Source: Paenibacillus sp. USDA918EY (GTDB lineage: Bacteria; Bacillota; Bacilli; Paenibacillales; Paenibacillaceae). From it: a stretch of DNA of 64,000 nt. The position numbers and the translations under genes are program-made. This document shows positions 8,615-16,891 of the stretch, one piece after another. Below the pieces are notes generated by a model that made no database searches, was not told the origin of the DNA, and was given only the letters and a program-made list of their open reading frames with translations. The DNA is taken from NCBI RefSeq assembly GCF_009870825.1, contig NZ_WTWY01000003.1:248001-312000 (forward strand), written 5' to 3'. Position 1 is the stretch's first letter. Each line of letters starts with the position of its first letter.

Positions 8615-10150
8615 TTATTTTACCCCCGGCTTTTGTTCGCCCGAATCGCCCGTCAAGCTCCTCAATTCCCCTGCCCAACGAACAACGCCGTCTCTTATCG
8701 TGCTTGCCGGATCCGGGTCCGACACAGGCACCGCCCAGGCGATATGGCCGTCCGGACGAATCAACGCGGTGTGAACATCGTCCCAATGGGCCGCTTTCGC
8801 CGCCAACGAAGCTTCGATCACCTGAAGATGCCCATAACGATTCCACTCCCCGCTGTTTTTCGCGTCCGAAGACAGATGCAGCAAAAGAAACTTGCCTGAC
8901 CGGAGCAGTTGATAAGAGCTGGCCAAATCGCCGTTTTTCAGCCGCAAAATTAATTCTGCCGAACGCTTTCCGTTTAAAACATGGTACGGCGCCCGGTCAT
9001 CGGACGTGTAGTGGACATTTAGAGCGGAAATTTGTTCCGCCATCTGATGGTTCACTTCCGGATGAAGAAGAAGTTTGGACATGATGCTCCGGAGTTCCAT
9101 GACGCCGGGACTTGTGTCAATCAGCGTAAACTGCGCTTCCGTATTGCCCAGCATCGCCGTGCTCCAAGGAAAACGCTCGGCGTGATAGCTGTCGAGCAGC
9201 CACTCCGGCGCCCAGCCTTTAACCGCTCCGGCGAGTTTCCATCCCAGGTTCACCGCTTCTTGAAGACCGATATTCATCCCCTGCCCTCCCGCGGGAAAAT
9301 GAATATGTGCCGCATCTCCGGCGAGAAACAGTCGATTTTCCCGATAGCGGCTCGCTTGCCGCGTGGCATTCCCGAAACGCGACATCCACTTCGCTTCGGC
9401 CAGCCCAAAATCGCTTCCCGCCGTCCGAATAAGCGACGATCGCAATTCTTCCATCGTAACCGGCTCGTGTTTGGATACGAACGATCTTTCCGGATCCAGA
9501 ATCAATATTCGATAAGTCGTCGAATCGATCGGCAAAATCGATACGATTCCCTTTTCCCCCATACGGGAGACAACGCTCATCGGAGGCAGGCCGGGAAGGG
9601 CGGCATCGGCCAAAATAGCCATGAACGTCGCGTCGTGGCCCTCGAACGGAATGCCCGCTTGTTTTCGGACCAAACTTTTGGCCCCGTCCGTGCCGACGAC
9701 GTACGCGGATCTGAGCGTACCCTCCCCCTGGGGGCCCGACATGCGCACTGCAACGCCTTCCTCATCCTGATGCACGGATATAGCTTCCGTTTCCCTCCGT
9801 ATTTCTACGCCCAAGTCCAGCGCCCATTGTTCCAGCACTTCTTCCGTTTCGCTTTGCGGCAAAAATAGGGTGTAATTGGAGGACGAATCCAAAACCGAAA
9901 AGTCCAAGGGCGTATCCAACGAGGCAAAATGTCCCCTAGGCAAACGGCGCCCTCTATCCAGCAATTTCGATTTCAAGCCGCGCATATCCATGATTTCAAG
10001 CGTTCGCGGATGAACGGTAAGCGCGCGCGAAAACGGCGTTGTGCTTTTTAATCGTTCCAGAATGCAGACATGGACGCCGGCTAAAGCCAGCTCTCCTGCC
10101 AGCATCATGCCAACGGGCCCTCCGCCGATCAGTATCACATCATAATCCAT
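8615..10150 (-). CDS. FAD-dependent aromatic monooxygenase (PheA/TfdB type, rifampicin-monooxygenase-like)
   Basis: 511 residues. Group A flavin hydroxylase signatures are complete: the ADP-binding fold VILIGGGPVGMMLAGELA (residues 5-22), the DG motif in VVGTDGAKSLVRK, and the FAD ribityl motif FLAGDAAHIHFPAGGQGMN followed by GLQEAVNLGWKLA. The roughly 100-residue C-terminal thioredoxin-like domain found in PheA/TfdB and rifampicin monooxygenases is present (ending in HTALIRPDGHIAWAV). The enzyme hydroxylates an aromatic compound or drug using NAD(P)H and oxygen. It is the first gene of an operon with two nitroreductases, downstream of a MarR regulator. The substrate cannot be read from sequence. 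Confidence 0.9.
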   Translation of the reverse strand: MDYDVILIGGGPVGMMLAGELALAGVHVCILERLKSTTPFSRALTVHPRTLEIMDMRGLKSKLLDRGRRLPRGHFASLDTPLDFSVLDSSSNYTLFLPQSETEEVLEQWALDLGVEIRRETEAISVHQDEEGVAVRMSGPQGEGTLRSAYVVGTDGAKSLVRKQAGIPFEGHDATFMAILADAALPGLPPMSVVSRMGEKGIVSILPIDSTTYRILILDPERSFVSKHEPVTMEELRSSLIRTAGSDFGLAEAKWMSRFGNATRQASRYRENRLFLAGDAAHIHFPAGGQGMNIGLQEAVNLGWKLAGAVKGWAPEWLLDSYHAERFPWSTAMLGNTEAQFTLIDTSPGVMELRSIMSKLLLHPEVNHQMAEQISALNVHYTSDDRAPYHVLNGKRSAELILRLKNGDLASSYQLLRSGKFLLLHLSSDAKNSGEWNRYGHLQVIEASLAAKAAHWDDVHTALIRPDGHIAWAVPVSDPDPASTIRDGVVRWAGELRSLTGDSGEQKPGVK

Positions 10151-10202
10151 AGAAATGACCTCTTTCCCTTAACCCGAACTCGGGAGATGAAAGCGACAAA
10201 AG

Positions 10203-10220
10203 ATGGCCTCGTCAGGCCAT
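10203..10220 (-). terminator. Hairpin after the MarR gene
   Basis: ATGGCCT (10203-10209) and AGGCCAT (10214-10220) pair around a 4-base loop; on the minus strand the stem is followed by CTTTTG. It separates the MarR gene from the monooxygenase operon. Confidence 0.55.
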
Positions 10221-10252
10221 GGATGGATCCATCGGCGTCTCCATCGCTGTCC

Positions 10253-10729
10253 TTAACGATAGAAGTCCGACAGATCTCCAAACAGCCGCTTTATAAAATC
10301 AAGTTCGGATTCGCTGTATTTATTCAAAAACTCGTACATCCTCTGCTGTTCCTTGTGATGAAGTTCATCATGAAGGGCAAAAAGTTTTTTCCCTGCCGTC
10401 GTTAGCCGGAAATACACTTCTTTTTTGTTATCGTTGAGCTGTGTCTTGCGTACCCAGCCTGCGTTCAATAACTTATTGGTAATTTTTGAGGTGTTCCCTT
10501 TGCTTAGATTCATCTTTTCGGCGATCGAAGTGACATTAATCGGTTCCTGCTCCCCAATGCATGCGATGGTGTGCAGCTCCGTCATGTTTAGGGTGGATTC
10601 CACTTCGATCATTTTCAGGAGTTCTTCAAGAAAAACGCTGGTTACACGGTTCTCATATTGTTCCTTATTCTCAAGGAATCGAATGAAATTGTCATGGATC
10701 GCGATTTTGGTCATCTGGTTCGTATTCAT
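10253..10729 (-). CDS. MarR family transcriptional regulator
   Basis: 158 residues from the ATG at 10729 (GAGGAG upstream); a second in-frame ATG at 10753 has no ribosome site. The winged-helix core is visible as INVTSIAEKMNLSKGNTSKITNKLLNAGWVRKTQLNDNKK, with the wing arginine/lysine cluster expected for MarR. Flanking helices form the dimer interface. It sits directly upstream of, and in the same direction as, the FAD monooxygenase and nitroreductases and is probably their repressor, responding to a phenolic or drug ligand. A perfect inverted repeat lies upstream of its start. Confidence 0.92.
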   Translation of the reverse strand: MNTNQMTKIAIHDNFIRFLENKEQYENRVTSVFLEELLKMIEVESTLNMTELHTIACIGEQEPINVTSIAEKMNLSKGNTSKITNKLLNAGWVRKTQLNDNKKEVYFRLTTAGKKLFALHDELHHKEQQRMYEFLNKYSESELDFIKRLFGDLSDFYR

Positions 10730-10777
10730 GTTTCGGCAAGCTCCTCGACTCATTTTTTCTCATTATATCCAAAATTA

Positions 10778-10791
10778 GTTTCATTGGAAAC
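10778..10791. promoter_or_regulatory. Probable MarR operator
   Basis: GTTTC-ATTG-GAAAC is a perfect inverted repeat 49 bp upstream of the MarR start codon, and it extends imperfectly outward on both sides (TTAGTTTC / GAAACAA). Confidence 0.6.
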
Positions 10792-11142
10792 AATATGAGC
10801 AAAACGAAAGGATTTTAGCCTTGAATGAAACGGTTAATTCAGTTTTTCAGGCCATTTATAACCTCCTTAATCATTTATTATTGTTTCTCGGGAATAAATA
10901 TAAATAGCTTTGATTACGGGAATAATATCTATAACCCAAAAATATTTATTCATATGAAACAATTTTATTTTAAGTTTTCTTTTTTTTCTTGTCAACTCGT
11001 GCTTGGGATGCGAAATGGCTGGACCGAATGCCGGCAGCTAATAAAACTGCTGTTGTTCAAATTCTCCGATACAAGGCATGCGATATCCGTTAGCCGCTTT
11101 CGAGCGCCGGCCATCGAATCATCCACGGTTTATCGGGCAGCG
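10792..11142. other. AT-rich intergenic region without a convincing gene
   Basis: The stretch contains an open frame of 133 codons on the plus strand from 10825, but it has no ribosome site, a composition dominated by Phe/Ile/Asn from poly-A/T runs, and no recognisable motif. I see no RNA gene in it. Confidence 0.6.
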
Positions 11143-11192
11143 AAAAAAGGCTCGCAAACTGCTAAAATAGCAATCTGCAAGCCAGTTCGGCG
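11143..11192 (-). terminator. tRNA-type terminator hairpin, copy 2 of a three-copy repeat
   Basis: GGCTCGCAAACTGCT pairs with AGCAATCTGCAAGCC around AAAAT. It lacks a T tract on the plus strand but has six A at its left side, so it terminates leftward transcripts. The tRNA it would have served is no longer recognisable. Confidence 0.55.
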
Positions 11193-11239
11193 GGTCGCCC
11201 GTAAACCATGCAAAACGCTTCCGTAAACGCGGCTTTTTG

Positions 11240-11677
11240 TCAGCCCTTCAGGACTGCTCTCAAGCCGGCGGCGGTTTGCGGCAGCTCTTTTTTCATCGAT
11301 TGACGCATAAAAAATTCGGCTACCTTCGGAACGTTGCCAACTTGAATGGTGAAATGAACGCGGCAGGATTTTTCCGAGACCGGTTCAATGCGGTAGCTTT
11401 CGCGAAAGGATTGTTTTTCATCGGGTGCCGTCTCCAAGGTCAGCAGCTGATCCTGAACAAGCTCGGTTACGACCATGTTTTTTTCGCTTTTAAAGCCAGA
11501 ATATTTTCCGCTCTCAAAATATCGGGTGCCAAGCTGCGCCGGTCCTTCAGGCGTCACGCGAGTCTCCAGAATGCCTTTAATCCAGGAATCCCGCCCCTTC
11601 AAGTCCATGAGACGCGAAAAAACGCTGGATGCAGGATCGTCGTAGGTCTCAACATGCTCAAATGTAAGCATAACCAT
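11240..11677 (-). CDS. SRPBCC (START-like) family protein
   Basis: 145 residues from the ATG at 11677, preceded by AAAGGAAAGGAAG. The pattern is that of the polyketide cyclase / SRPBCC fold: an opening strand (MLTFEHVETYDDPASSVFSRLMDLKG), alternating strands, and a long C-terminal helix (EFFMRQSMKKELPQTAAGLRAVL). Members bind hydrophobic ligands in a deep cavity. It lies 26 bp after an FAD monooxygenase in a PadR-controlled operon, so it may bind or process the monooxygenase's substrate or product; that is an inference from position. Confidence 0.8.
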   Translation of the reverse strand: MVMLTFEHVETYDDPASSVFSRLMDLKGRDSWIKGILETRVTPEGPAQLGTRYFESGKYSGFKSEKNMVVTELVQDQLLTLETAPDEKQSFRESYRIEPVSEKSCRVHFTIQVGNVPKVAEFFMRQSMKKELPQTAAGLRAVLKG

Positions 11678-11703
11678 CTTCCTTTCCTTTAATAGTATTG
11701 GGT

Positions 11704-13341
11704 TTAGCGAAAGAGGATTGTCGATAAGGCACCCGTTAACGCTCGTTCCATTTCTTCTTGGTCCGCTTCGGCGGCCTTGCTCCGCCATCCGATGTAGCCA
11801 TCCGGCCGCACGAGGACAGCCCCCGTCGGGGTGATTCCGTAAGCGTCAAGAAAATCGTTCCCGGGATTGCCAATATCGCCTTCCTGACCGCCGATCCGAT
11901 AGATATCCATCGGCAGACGGAGCGCATCTTGGGCAACTTGAGCGGCCTCCAGCCAGTTTTGTCCGTCAGGACCGACGAGCAGAACGAACCGGGAAGCAAA
12001 TAAATCCAAGGAGGAAACGGTATGACCGTCCCTTTCCAGAACGATGTGCGCCGCCCGGGTCCCCGGCTGTCCCGTCCACAACTCCGGCGACTGGGCATAA
12101 GGGAGGTTTTGCCCGTCTGCCTCCGGTACGATTGCGCCCTCCGGGTAACGATAACCCATATTGACATGCAGGGTATTTACCGTAATCCCCTCCGAGCCCT
12201 CATGCTGGCGCTGCTGGGACAGCCTGACGACCTGCTCTGTCGTGTAATCCGCGACGGGACGCCGCTCGGCATCGTAAGTGGCAAGCAGATCCGGTCCGGC
12301 TTCCCCGCGCAAGACGGCGGCCAGCTTCCAGGCGAGGTTTTGGGCTTCGGCGATGCCGGTATTGCCTCCCAACCCGCCGCTTGGTGGTTGAACCCGCGCC
12401 GAATCACCGACCAAAAACACCCGGCCATCTTGAAAACGATCGGCGACCCGGGCGGCCATTTCCCAAGTCAATACCTTTTTGATCGTAACGGGAATGTCCG
12501 GAATTCCGATGGCTGCCCGAATCAGCTCCACACAGCGCTCCTCCGGATAATCTTCCATCGTTTCTTCCTCCGGATCATAGATAACGTCCACTCTGTAGAT
12601 GTCAGGTCTCCTGAAAGTACCGGGATATAACACAAGGCTTCCGCTTGTCGTATCGTTGGCGAAAAAACACATATGCGCGTTTTGGCTTGCAAACAATTCT
12701 TGAATATCCGCATCGAAAACCATGCTGACCAAATGGCAGAGCGTCCCTTCCCCATGCTGGCCGATGCCTAATTTCGCGCGGATCCCGCTCTTGCTTCCAT
12801 CGGCTCCAACCATATACTTGGCCCGAACGGTGCGCTTTTCGCCGCTGATTCGATCGCAAATAACGGCCGTGACGCCTTCCCCGTCGGTTTCAAACCCGAT
12901 CAGCTCCGTGTTGTATCGCAGACGGGCGCCGGCTTGCTCGGCCTGTTCCCGGAGAACCGGCTCAAGCAGATCCTGCGCAATGCCGTTGCCTTCAACGGGG
13001 CTCAGATCCGTAAAGTATGCACTCATATCCTCCATGAGATTGTCAAACATTTGTCCGGCCAAACTCTCTACGAACATGACGCCGAAATCCCGGGGAAACG
13101 GGGGCTCTTCGCGGCGAATTTCTTCCTCGATTCCGGCCGAGCGGAATATTTCCATCGTTCGGGCCGTCAGGCTCGAAACGCGCGGGTGGATGGCCGTTCC
13201 CGGATGGCGCTCGACCACTAACGGCTTTATTCCTTGGCGTGCCAAAAAAAGGGAGAAGGAAAGCCCCACCAGGCTTCCTCCGACAACGAGGACAGGGACC
13301 GTTTCATCAACGGCTGATAAGTTATTCGAGCCTTTATTCAT
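11704..13341 (-). CDS. FAD-dependent aromatic monooxygenase (polyketide hydroxylase type)
   Basis: 545 residues from the ATG at 13341; the frame extends 17 codons further up into the PadR gene but the AAAGGA site favours this start. Visible are the Rossmann segment VPVLVVGGSLVGLSFSLFLA, the DG motif VGADGSKSGIRAKLG, and the FAD motif FLVGDSARVQPPSGGLGGN with TGIAEAQNLAWKLAA. The C-terminal thioredoxin-like domain ends GAVLVRPDGYIGWRSK. The serine in GDSARVQPP instead of GDAAH is common among aklavinone-type hydroxylases. It probably oxygenates a polycyclic aromatic or an antibiotic. It is the second gene of a PadR / monooxygenase / SRPBCC operon. Confidence 0.9.
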   Translation of the reverse strand: MNKGSNNLSAVDETVPVLVVGGSLVGLSFSLFLARQGIKPLVVERHPGTAIHPRVSSLTARTMEIFRSAGIEEEIRREEPPFPRDFGVMFVESLAGQMFDNLMEDMSAYFTDLSPVEGNGIAQDLLEPVLREQAEQAGARLRYNTELIGFETDGEGVTAVICDRISGEKRTVRAKYMVGADGSKSGIRAKLGIGQHGEGTLCHLVSMVFDADIQELFASQNAHMCFFANDTTSGSLVLYPGTFRRPDIYRVDVIYDPEEETMEDYPEERCVELIRAAIGIPDIPVTIKKVLTWEMAARVADRFQDGRVFLVGDSARVQPPSGGLGGNTGIAEAQNLAWKLAAVLRGEAGPDLLATYDAERRPVADYTTEQVVRLSQQRQHEGSEGITVNTLHVNMGYRYPEGAIVPEADGQNLPYAQSPELWTGQPGTRAAHIVLERDGHTVSSLDLFASRFVLLVGPDGQNWLEAAQVAQDALRLPMDIYRIGGQEGDIGNPGNDFLDAYGITPTGAVLVRPDGYIGWRSKAAEADQEEMERALTGALSTILFR

Positions 13342-13372
13342 CCAAGATCCGTCCTTTCGGATAAAATTGGTT

Positions 13373-13993
13373 TCATTCAAAACCGTGATCAAAACGCCGG
13401 GCGATCTCGCGGAGTTCTTCCATGCTCCATTTCAGCTTTCCGGTTTGGATATCCGCGATAACGGATTGAAGCCATGCGATTTCAGCCGAAAACAGCGCTT
13501 GTTGATATTCCGACTCAAGCAAAAACAAGCGCGGCAGACCCATCGATGATTCTGTTTGGTACTGATCCTCGAGCCGGGCGAATGTGTTTTCAAGTGCGCT
13601 TACTCTTTTTTTGAACAGCGATACGACCTCTTCAGGCGTTAGCAAAGCCAGAAAAGAAACCGCAGCGGGGAACTCCAAAAATTCCTGCGCCGGTGTGGAG
13701 ATCATTTCCCGAATCCATGCATAGGCGGCATTCCGGCCTAAATCCGTGATTTCGTAAACAACTAAATCCGGCTTCCCTTCATTCTTTTTCTTTCCTTGGA
13801 TCGCAATGGCGTTGTCCCGATGCAGCCGGTCAATCGTTTGGTAAATGCTCGTTCGGTGGCGAACGTTAATGACTTCCTCTTTCCCCCTCTCTTTAATGAG
13901 CTGCTGCATACGGTAAGGATGCATGGGCTCCTCAATAAGAAAACAAAGGATGGCTAATGCGACAGGCGACTTTTTTATCATGTTGTTTTTCAT
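13373..13993 (-). CDS. PadR family transcriptional regulator
   Basis: 206 residues from the ATG at 13993; in-frame ATG at 13999 and TTG at 14029 are alternatives and none has a clear ribosome site. The N-terminal winged helix begins SPVALAILCFLIEEPMHPYRMQQLIKERG, the hallmark of PadR, with the second half VYEITDLGRNAAYAWI. The C-terminal helices (ENTFARLEDQYQ onward) are the dimer arm of class I PadR. It heads the monooxygenase / SRPBCC operon and its start codon is covered by a long palindrome, so it probably represses its own operon until a phenolic ligand binds. Confidence 0.9.
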   Translation of the reverse strand: MKNNMIKKSPVALAILCFLIEEPMHPYRMQQLIKERGKEEVINVRHRTSIYQTIDRLHRDNAIAIQGKKKNEGKPDLVVYEITDLGRNAAYAWIREMISTPAQEFLEFPAAVSFLALLTPEEVVSLFKKRVSALENTFARLEDQYQTESSMGLPRLFLLESEYQQALFSAEIAWLQSVIADIQTGKLKWSMEELREIARRFDHGFE

Positions 13994-13996
13994 AGT

Positions 13997-14020
13997 CATA
14001 ATATTAATATTAATAATATG
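13997..14020. promoter_or_regulatory. Probable PadR operator
   Basis: A 24-bp palindrome (CATAATATTAAT then ATTAATAATATG) with 11 of 12 positions matching overlaps the PadR translation start, as expected for autorepression. Confidence 0.6.
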
Positions 14021-14195
14021 ACGTGTCAACGGGAAAAGAATAAATTTTCCAAATTGGCTCCATCCCCTCCGTTTTAGTCATTGAGACATTGACCTTGCAA
14101 AGGCAGTAGGAAGAATGCGGACATCAATTATTTAATGGGTACGTTAATAAAGAAATGCAATATTGCAGTTTGGAACGTGCCGATCCCCATGACGC

Positions 14196-14240
14196 AAAAA
14201 AGCTCCTGAATCGTCCTAGAACGAATTCAAGAGCTTTTTT
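14196..14240 (-). terminator. Terminator of tRNA-Leu copy 1
   Basis: AAAAAGCTCCTGAAT on the left pairs with ATTCAAGAGCTTTTTT on the right (one mismatch), A/T-flanked on both sides, so it works in both directions. A near-copy follows the second tRNA-Leu at 32827. Confidence 0.85.
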
Positions 14241-14246
14241 AGTTGA

Positions 14247-14331
<85 letters not shown>

Positions 14332-14595
14332 ATAATTTATTGATGCTTAGTTTTGCAGCAACAGAATATATAATATATCAAATTTCTAGTAGTGTCAATA
14401 ATTATTTTATTTTGGTAAAACCTTCGGCAAAAACTTCTTGGGCTCCTGAGTTTGTTGTTGCTCTTTCGCGTTGGTTACATTCTTATTTTTCATAACAGGT
14501 TCCACCATTCATTTTCTTTACTTCGTTTACTTGTTAACAAAGCGTTTATATCTACGCGCTTTAAAAAGCGCTCAAAAATTAGACCATCAAAAGTG

Positions 14596-14640
14596 CAAAA
14601 AAGCCCGCAAACTGCTATGAAAGCAATCTGCGAGCTTTTT
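14596..14640 (-). terminator. tRNA-type terminator hairpin, copy 3 of a three-copy repeat
   Basis: AGCCCGCAAACTGCT pairs with AGCAATCTGCGAGCT, flanked by A and T runs. It lies 10 bp from the 3' end of the decayed tRNA-Leu at 14650 and would be that gene's terminator. Confidence 0.7.
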
Positions 14641-14649
14641 CTGCTGTGA

Positions 14650-14720
14650 TGCGGTCGAGAGGAATCCGAATCTCCACGGTCGGATTAGAGCCACGGAACC
14701 GAAACATGCACGTCATTGGT
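14650..14720 (-). pseudogene. Decayed tRNA-Leu gene
   Basis: The plus-strand sequence starts GATGCGGTCGAGAGGA, as at the intact tRNA-Leu genes, and then follows them with substitutions and small indels (for example GAATCTCCACGG for GAACCTCCACGG, and GGATTAGAGCCAC for GGGTTAGCCCAC). The acceptor 5' half can no longer pair and the anticodon loop is lost. It is a third, dead copy beside the intact gene at 14247. Confidence 0.75.
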
Positions 14721-14768
14721 TGCGAGGTTTCCTCCGTTGCAGGCAGAACCGCTAAACCGGAAAAATTA

Positions 14769-15248
14769 TTAATACCCCATATCCTTTAATATTTTGGATA
14801 GTGTGCGCAAACGTTCGCCAATCAGTTCATCATCATCGCTCAGTGCTTGGCTGAACAGCTTAATATCTTCATTAATTCTCTCATTGTCCGTGCATACGGC
14901 CAAGGTCATGGCATCCCCTTGCAAACCAACCCGATCGATAACGGGCCGTTGCGGATCGTATAAATTTTCATAACGGTAAGCTTCGCGAAAATGTTCCAGC
15001 GTCCGGCAAATGAGAATGGACAAATCAAGAACACGATGGAGAGGCAGTTCTTCCGATTGTCTTGACCATTTTTCGCCCGTGTATCTCCACACCTTGGCCG
15101 AAATATCGACCTTGCCTCGATCGTTCCACTGGGCCAACCCCAGGGAAAGACCTTTCGCGTCCGTGTTCCCGGCCATTCGTCCATCAATCTTTTCATAATT
15201 TTCCGACACGACCACAGGTTTATGTTTTAACGTTGTAGGTATTTTCAT
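14769..15248 (-). CDS. Uncharacterised conserved protein, copy A of a duplicated gene
   Basis: 159 residues, soluble. It is about 80% identical by eye to the protein at 18081-18560, with shared blocks LKHKPVVVSENYEK, NTDAKGLSLGLAQW, VDISAKVWRYTGE and LPLHRVLD. It has no catalytic signature I recognise; I think the family is catalogued as DUF6530 but cannot confirm that. Differences between the copies are spread evenly, so both have been kept under selection. It has its own sigma-A promoter nearly identical to that of copy B. It closes the left side of a MoxR / VWA / GIY-YIG cassette. Confidence 0.85.
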   Translation of the reverse strand: MKIPTTLKHKPVVVSENYEKIDGRMAGNTDAKGLSLGLAQWNDRGKVDISAKVWRYTGEKWSRQSEELPLHRVLDLSILICRTLEHFREAYRYENLYDPQRPVIDRVGLQGDAMTLAVCTDNERINEDIKLFSQALSDDDELIGERLRTLSKILKDMGY

Positions 15249-15274
15249 CCTTCATTCCCTCATTCCGATTCCCA

Positions 15275-15332
15275 AATTTACTAATTTACTAAACGACGGT
15301 TTCATCTTATCTTGAATTTTACCGCGAGTCAA
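15275..15332 (-). promoter_or_regulatory. Promoter and repeat operator of copy A
   Basis: On the minus strand, TTGACT (15332-15327), a 17-base spacer and TAAGAT (15309-15304) form a near-consensus sigma-A promoter. It is followed by two direct repeats of TTAGTAAA (15275-15293). The same arrangement precedes copy B at 18624. Confidence 0.8.
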
Positions 15333-15398
15333 ATCCGTTTTGATGAGATCCAATGAATGAGAATCCCCCTCAATTTATTCAATGACGGGCTGCGAGCC

Positions 15399-15776
15399 TT
15401 ATTTTATTTGCGGATTTTCATCCCTTGGCGGCTTATTATATCCTTTGTCTCCATAGGGCTGCAGCTTCTTGAGCCAAGGCTTCAAGATTTGTTTTTGCTC
15501 CCAGCGCATATCCGTTATCTTATCGGCTTCCTTCTGCTCCAGCACCTCATACGTGAATGCATCCGCTCCAAATTCCTTCCAATCCTTTTGAAGCTCCGCA
15601 TTTGCGAATCTCCCTTGATCCAGCTGCATCCGAAGAGTAAACCACTTATTTTTCAAGTTGGGATAGCTGTCGATGTAGATTTTGCCGTTGATGTTGTTTT
15701 TGATTTGGGCGACGCCCATATAAGTCTTGATCTGTTGGAATTCCGCAAGCAGCTTCCTCCGCTTATTCATATCCAT
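15399..15776 (-). CDS. GIY-YIG-like domain protein
   Basis: 125 residues. The layout is that of a GIY-YIG domain: GVAQIKNNINGKIYIDSYPNL in the place of the GIY...YIG strands (residues 21-41), then QLDQGRFANAELQKDWKEFG, then FTYEVLEQKE. The GIY and YIG triplets are replaced by GVA and YID, and the glutamate-carrying strand is present (YEVLE). Whether nuclease activity remains is unclear. It follows the VWA gene by 45 bp in the same direction and probably belongs to that operon; the family often occurs in Bacilli without a known role. Confidence 0.75.
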   Translation of the reverse strand: MDMNKRRKLLAEFQQIKTYMGVAQIKNNINGKIYIDSYPNLKNKWFTLRMQLDQGRFANAELQKDWKEFGADAFTYEVLEQKEADKITDMRWEQKQILKPWLKKLQPYGDKGYNKPPRDENPQIK

Positions 15777-15821
15777 GTCATTTGCTCTCTCCTCATCCTA
15801 GCGATTAAAAATTCATGAAAA

Positions 15822-16865
15822 CTACAAATACCGAGCGATAATCCGAACCAACTTTGCCGGGAACTCACGCAAATTCGTAATGTCCAAAAATCTCTCATGA
15901 CCATAAATGTCACTAATGACCTCCTTATCTTGACCGATGGCCGCGGCGAGAAATGCAATGCCTTTCCGTTCATATTCCTCTATGGTCTGCTGCATATCTG
16001 CAATGGCGTAATCCCCGGTATAATCGTCCATCGCTTTCGGCTGTCCATCGCTGATGCTAATCAACAGCTTCGTCTGCCGCGGTGAAACGGCTAACCGTTC
16101 CCCCATGATACGAAGGGCCATTCCGTCACGATTATTGCTTCTTCCCCGAATTCGCATCAGCCTGAATCGATCATTGGCATCCGGTTTATCGAAATCGGCG
16201 TAGGCAAAGATCGACATTTGCTCCATTTTGGAAACATCCGCGGTATCCCCATAGATCAATATAGGAATATTACAGATTTGACAAAATTCATATACCGCAA
16301 TGACTGCTCGTTTGGCTGCTTCCAGTCTCCCAAAAGCCGACATCGATGCCGACTCATCGACCCTCAGCCCCACCACCAGAGAAGGGGATTCCGATGGAGG
16401 ACGTTTTTTGGCAAAATACCTAAAATCCCTGTAGGCGATACCGTCTGCTTGAAACTTGCTGCCATAGTAACGATTCCTTTCAAAATCGGAAGACGTTTCA
16501 TGTTCCAGGAGCGGTAGCGTCTTTCTGGCAATTTCCTGTACGATCGGCATGAGTTCCTTGCTTAGAGCGACATATTCCGTTTGGGCTTCCTGGTCGTAAT
16601 CCGGACGATGGACAATGAGCTTCACTTTTTCATGAATGGAATCGGACACCGTCTTTCTTGCGGCTTGATTGAGCTTCTTACGGAAATCGCGTTCCTTTTG
16701 TTTCGCATTCTCCGACATAGGTTCGGGATTGGCCTGGTGATATTGCGGAGTACCGGTTTCTCCGGTATCCGTGCTTCTCATGTCGGTGGATTCGTCGGAA
16801 CCGCGGAAAGAGCTTTTTTCGCTGTCGGCAGACTTTTTTAGCGCGACCGCCTTTTCATCCTCCAT
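15822..16865 (-). CDS. VWA-domain protein, CobT/NorD-like partner of a MoxR ATPase
   Basis: 347 residues. The first 60 are polar and probably disordered. The C-terminal half is a von Willebrand A domain with a complete MIDAS site: D170-E-S-A-S174, the NRDG loop (Asp247) and SDGQP (Asp273). The NRDGMALRIMGERL segment is typical of CobT/NorD, which act with CobS/NorQ-type ATPases in metal insertion or protein remodelling. The ATPase gene lies 26 bp upstream. No cobalamin or nitric oxide genes are nearby, so the target is unknown. No strong ribosome site precedes the start; coupling to the ATPase gene is likely. Confidence 0.88.
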   Translation of the reverse strand: MEDEKAVALKKSADSEKSSFRGSDESTDMRSTDTGETGTPQYHQANPEPMSENAKQKERDFRKKLNQAARKTVSDSIHEKVKLIVHRPDYDQEAQTEYVALSKELMPIVQEIARKTLPLLEHETSSDFERNRYYGSKFQADGIAYRDFRYFAKKRPPSESPSLVVGLRVDESASMSAFGRLEAAKRAVIAVYEFCQICNIPILIYGDTADVSKMEQMSIFAYADFDKPDANDRFRLMRIRGRSNNRDGMALRIMGERLAVSPRQTKLLISISDGQPKAMDDYTGDYAIADMQQTIEEYERKGIAFLAAAIGQDKEVISDIYGHERFLDITNLREFPAKLVRIIARYL

Positions 16866-16891
16866 TTTGTCATGATCAACAGCAGTGACGC

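Noticed and set aside
10825..11226. 133-codon frame in the AT-rich gap
   Set aside because: No ribosome site and composition explained by A/T runs and the hairpin copy at 11143.
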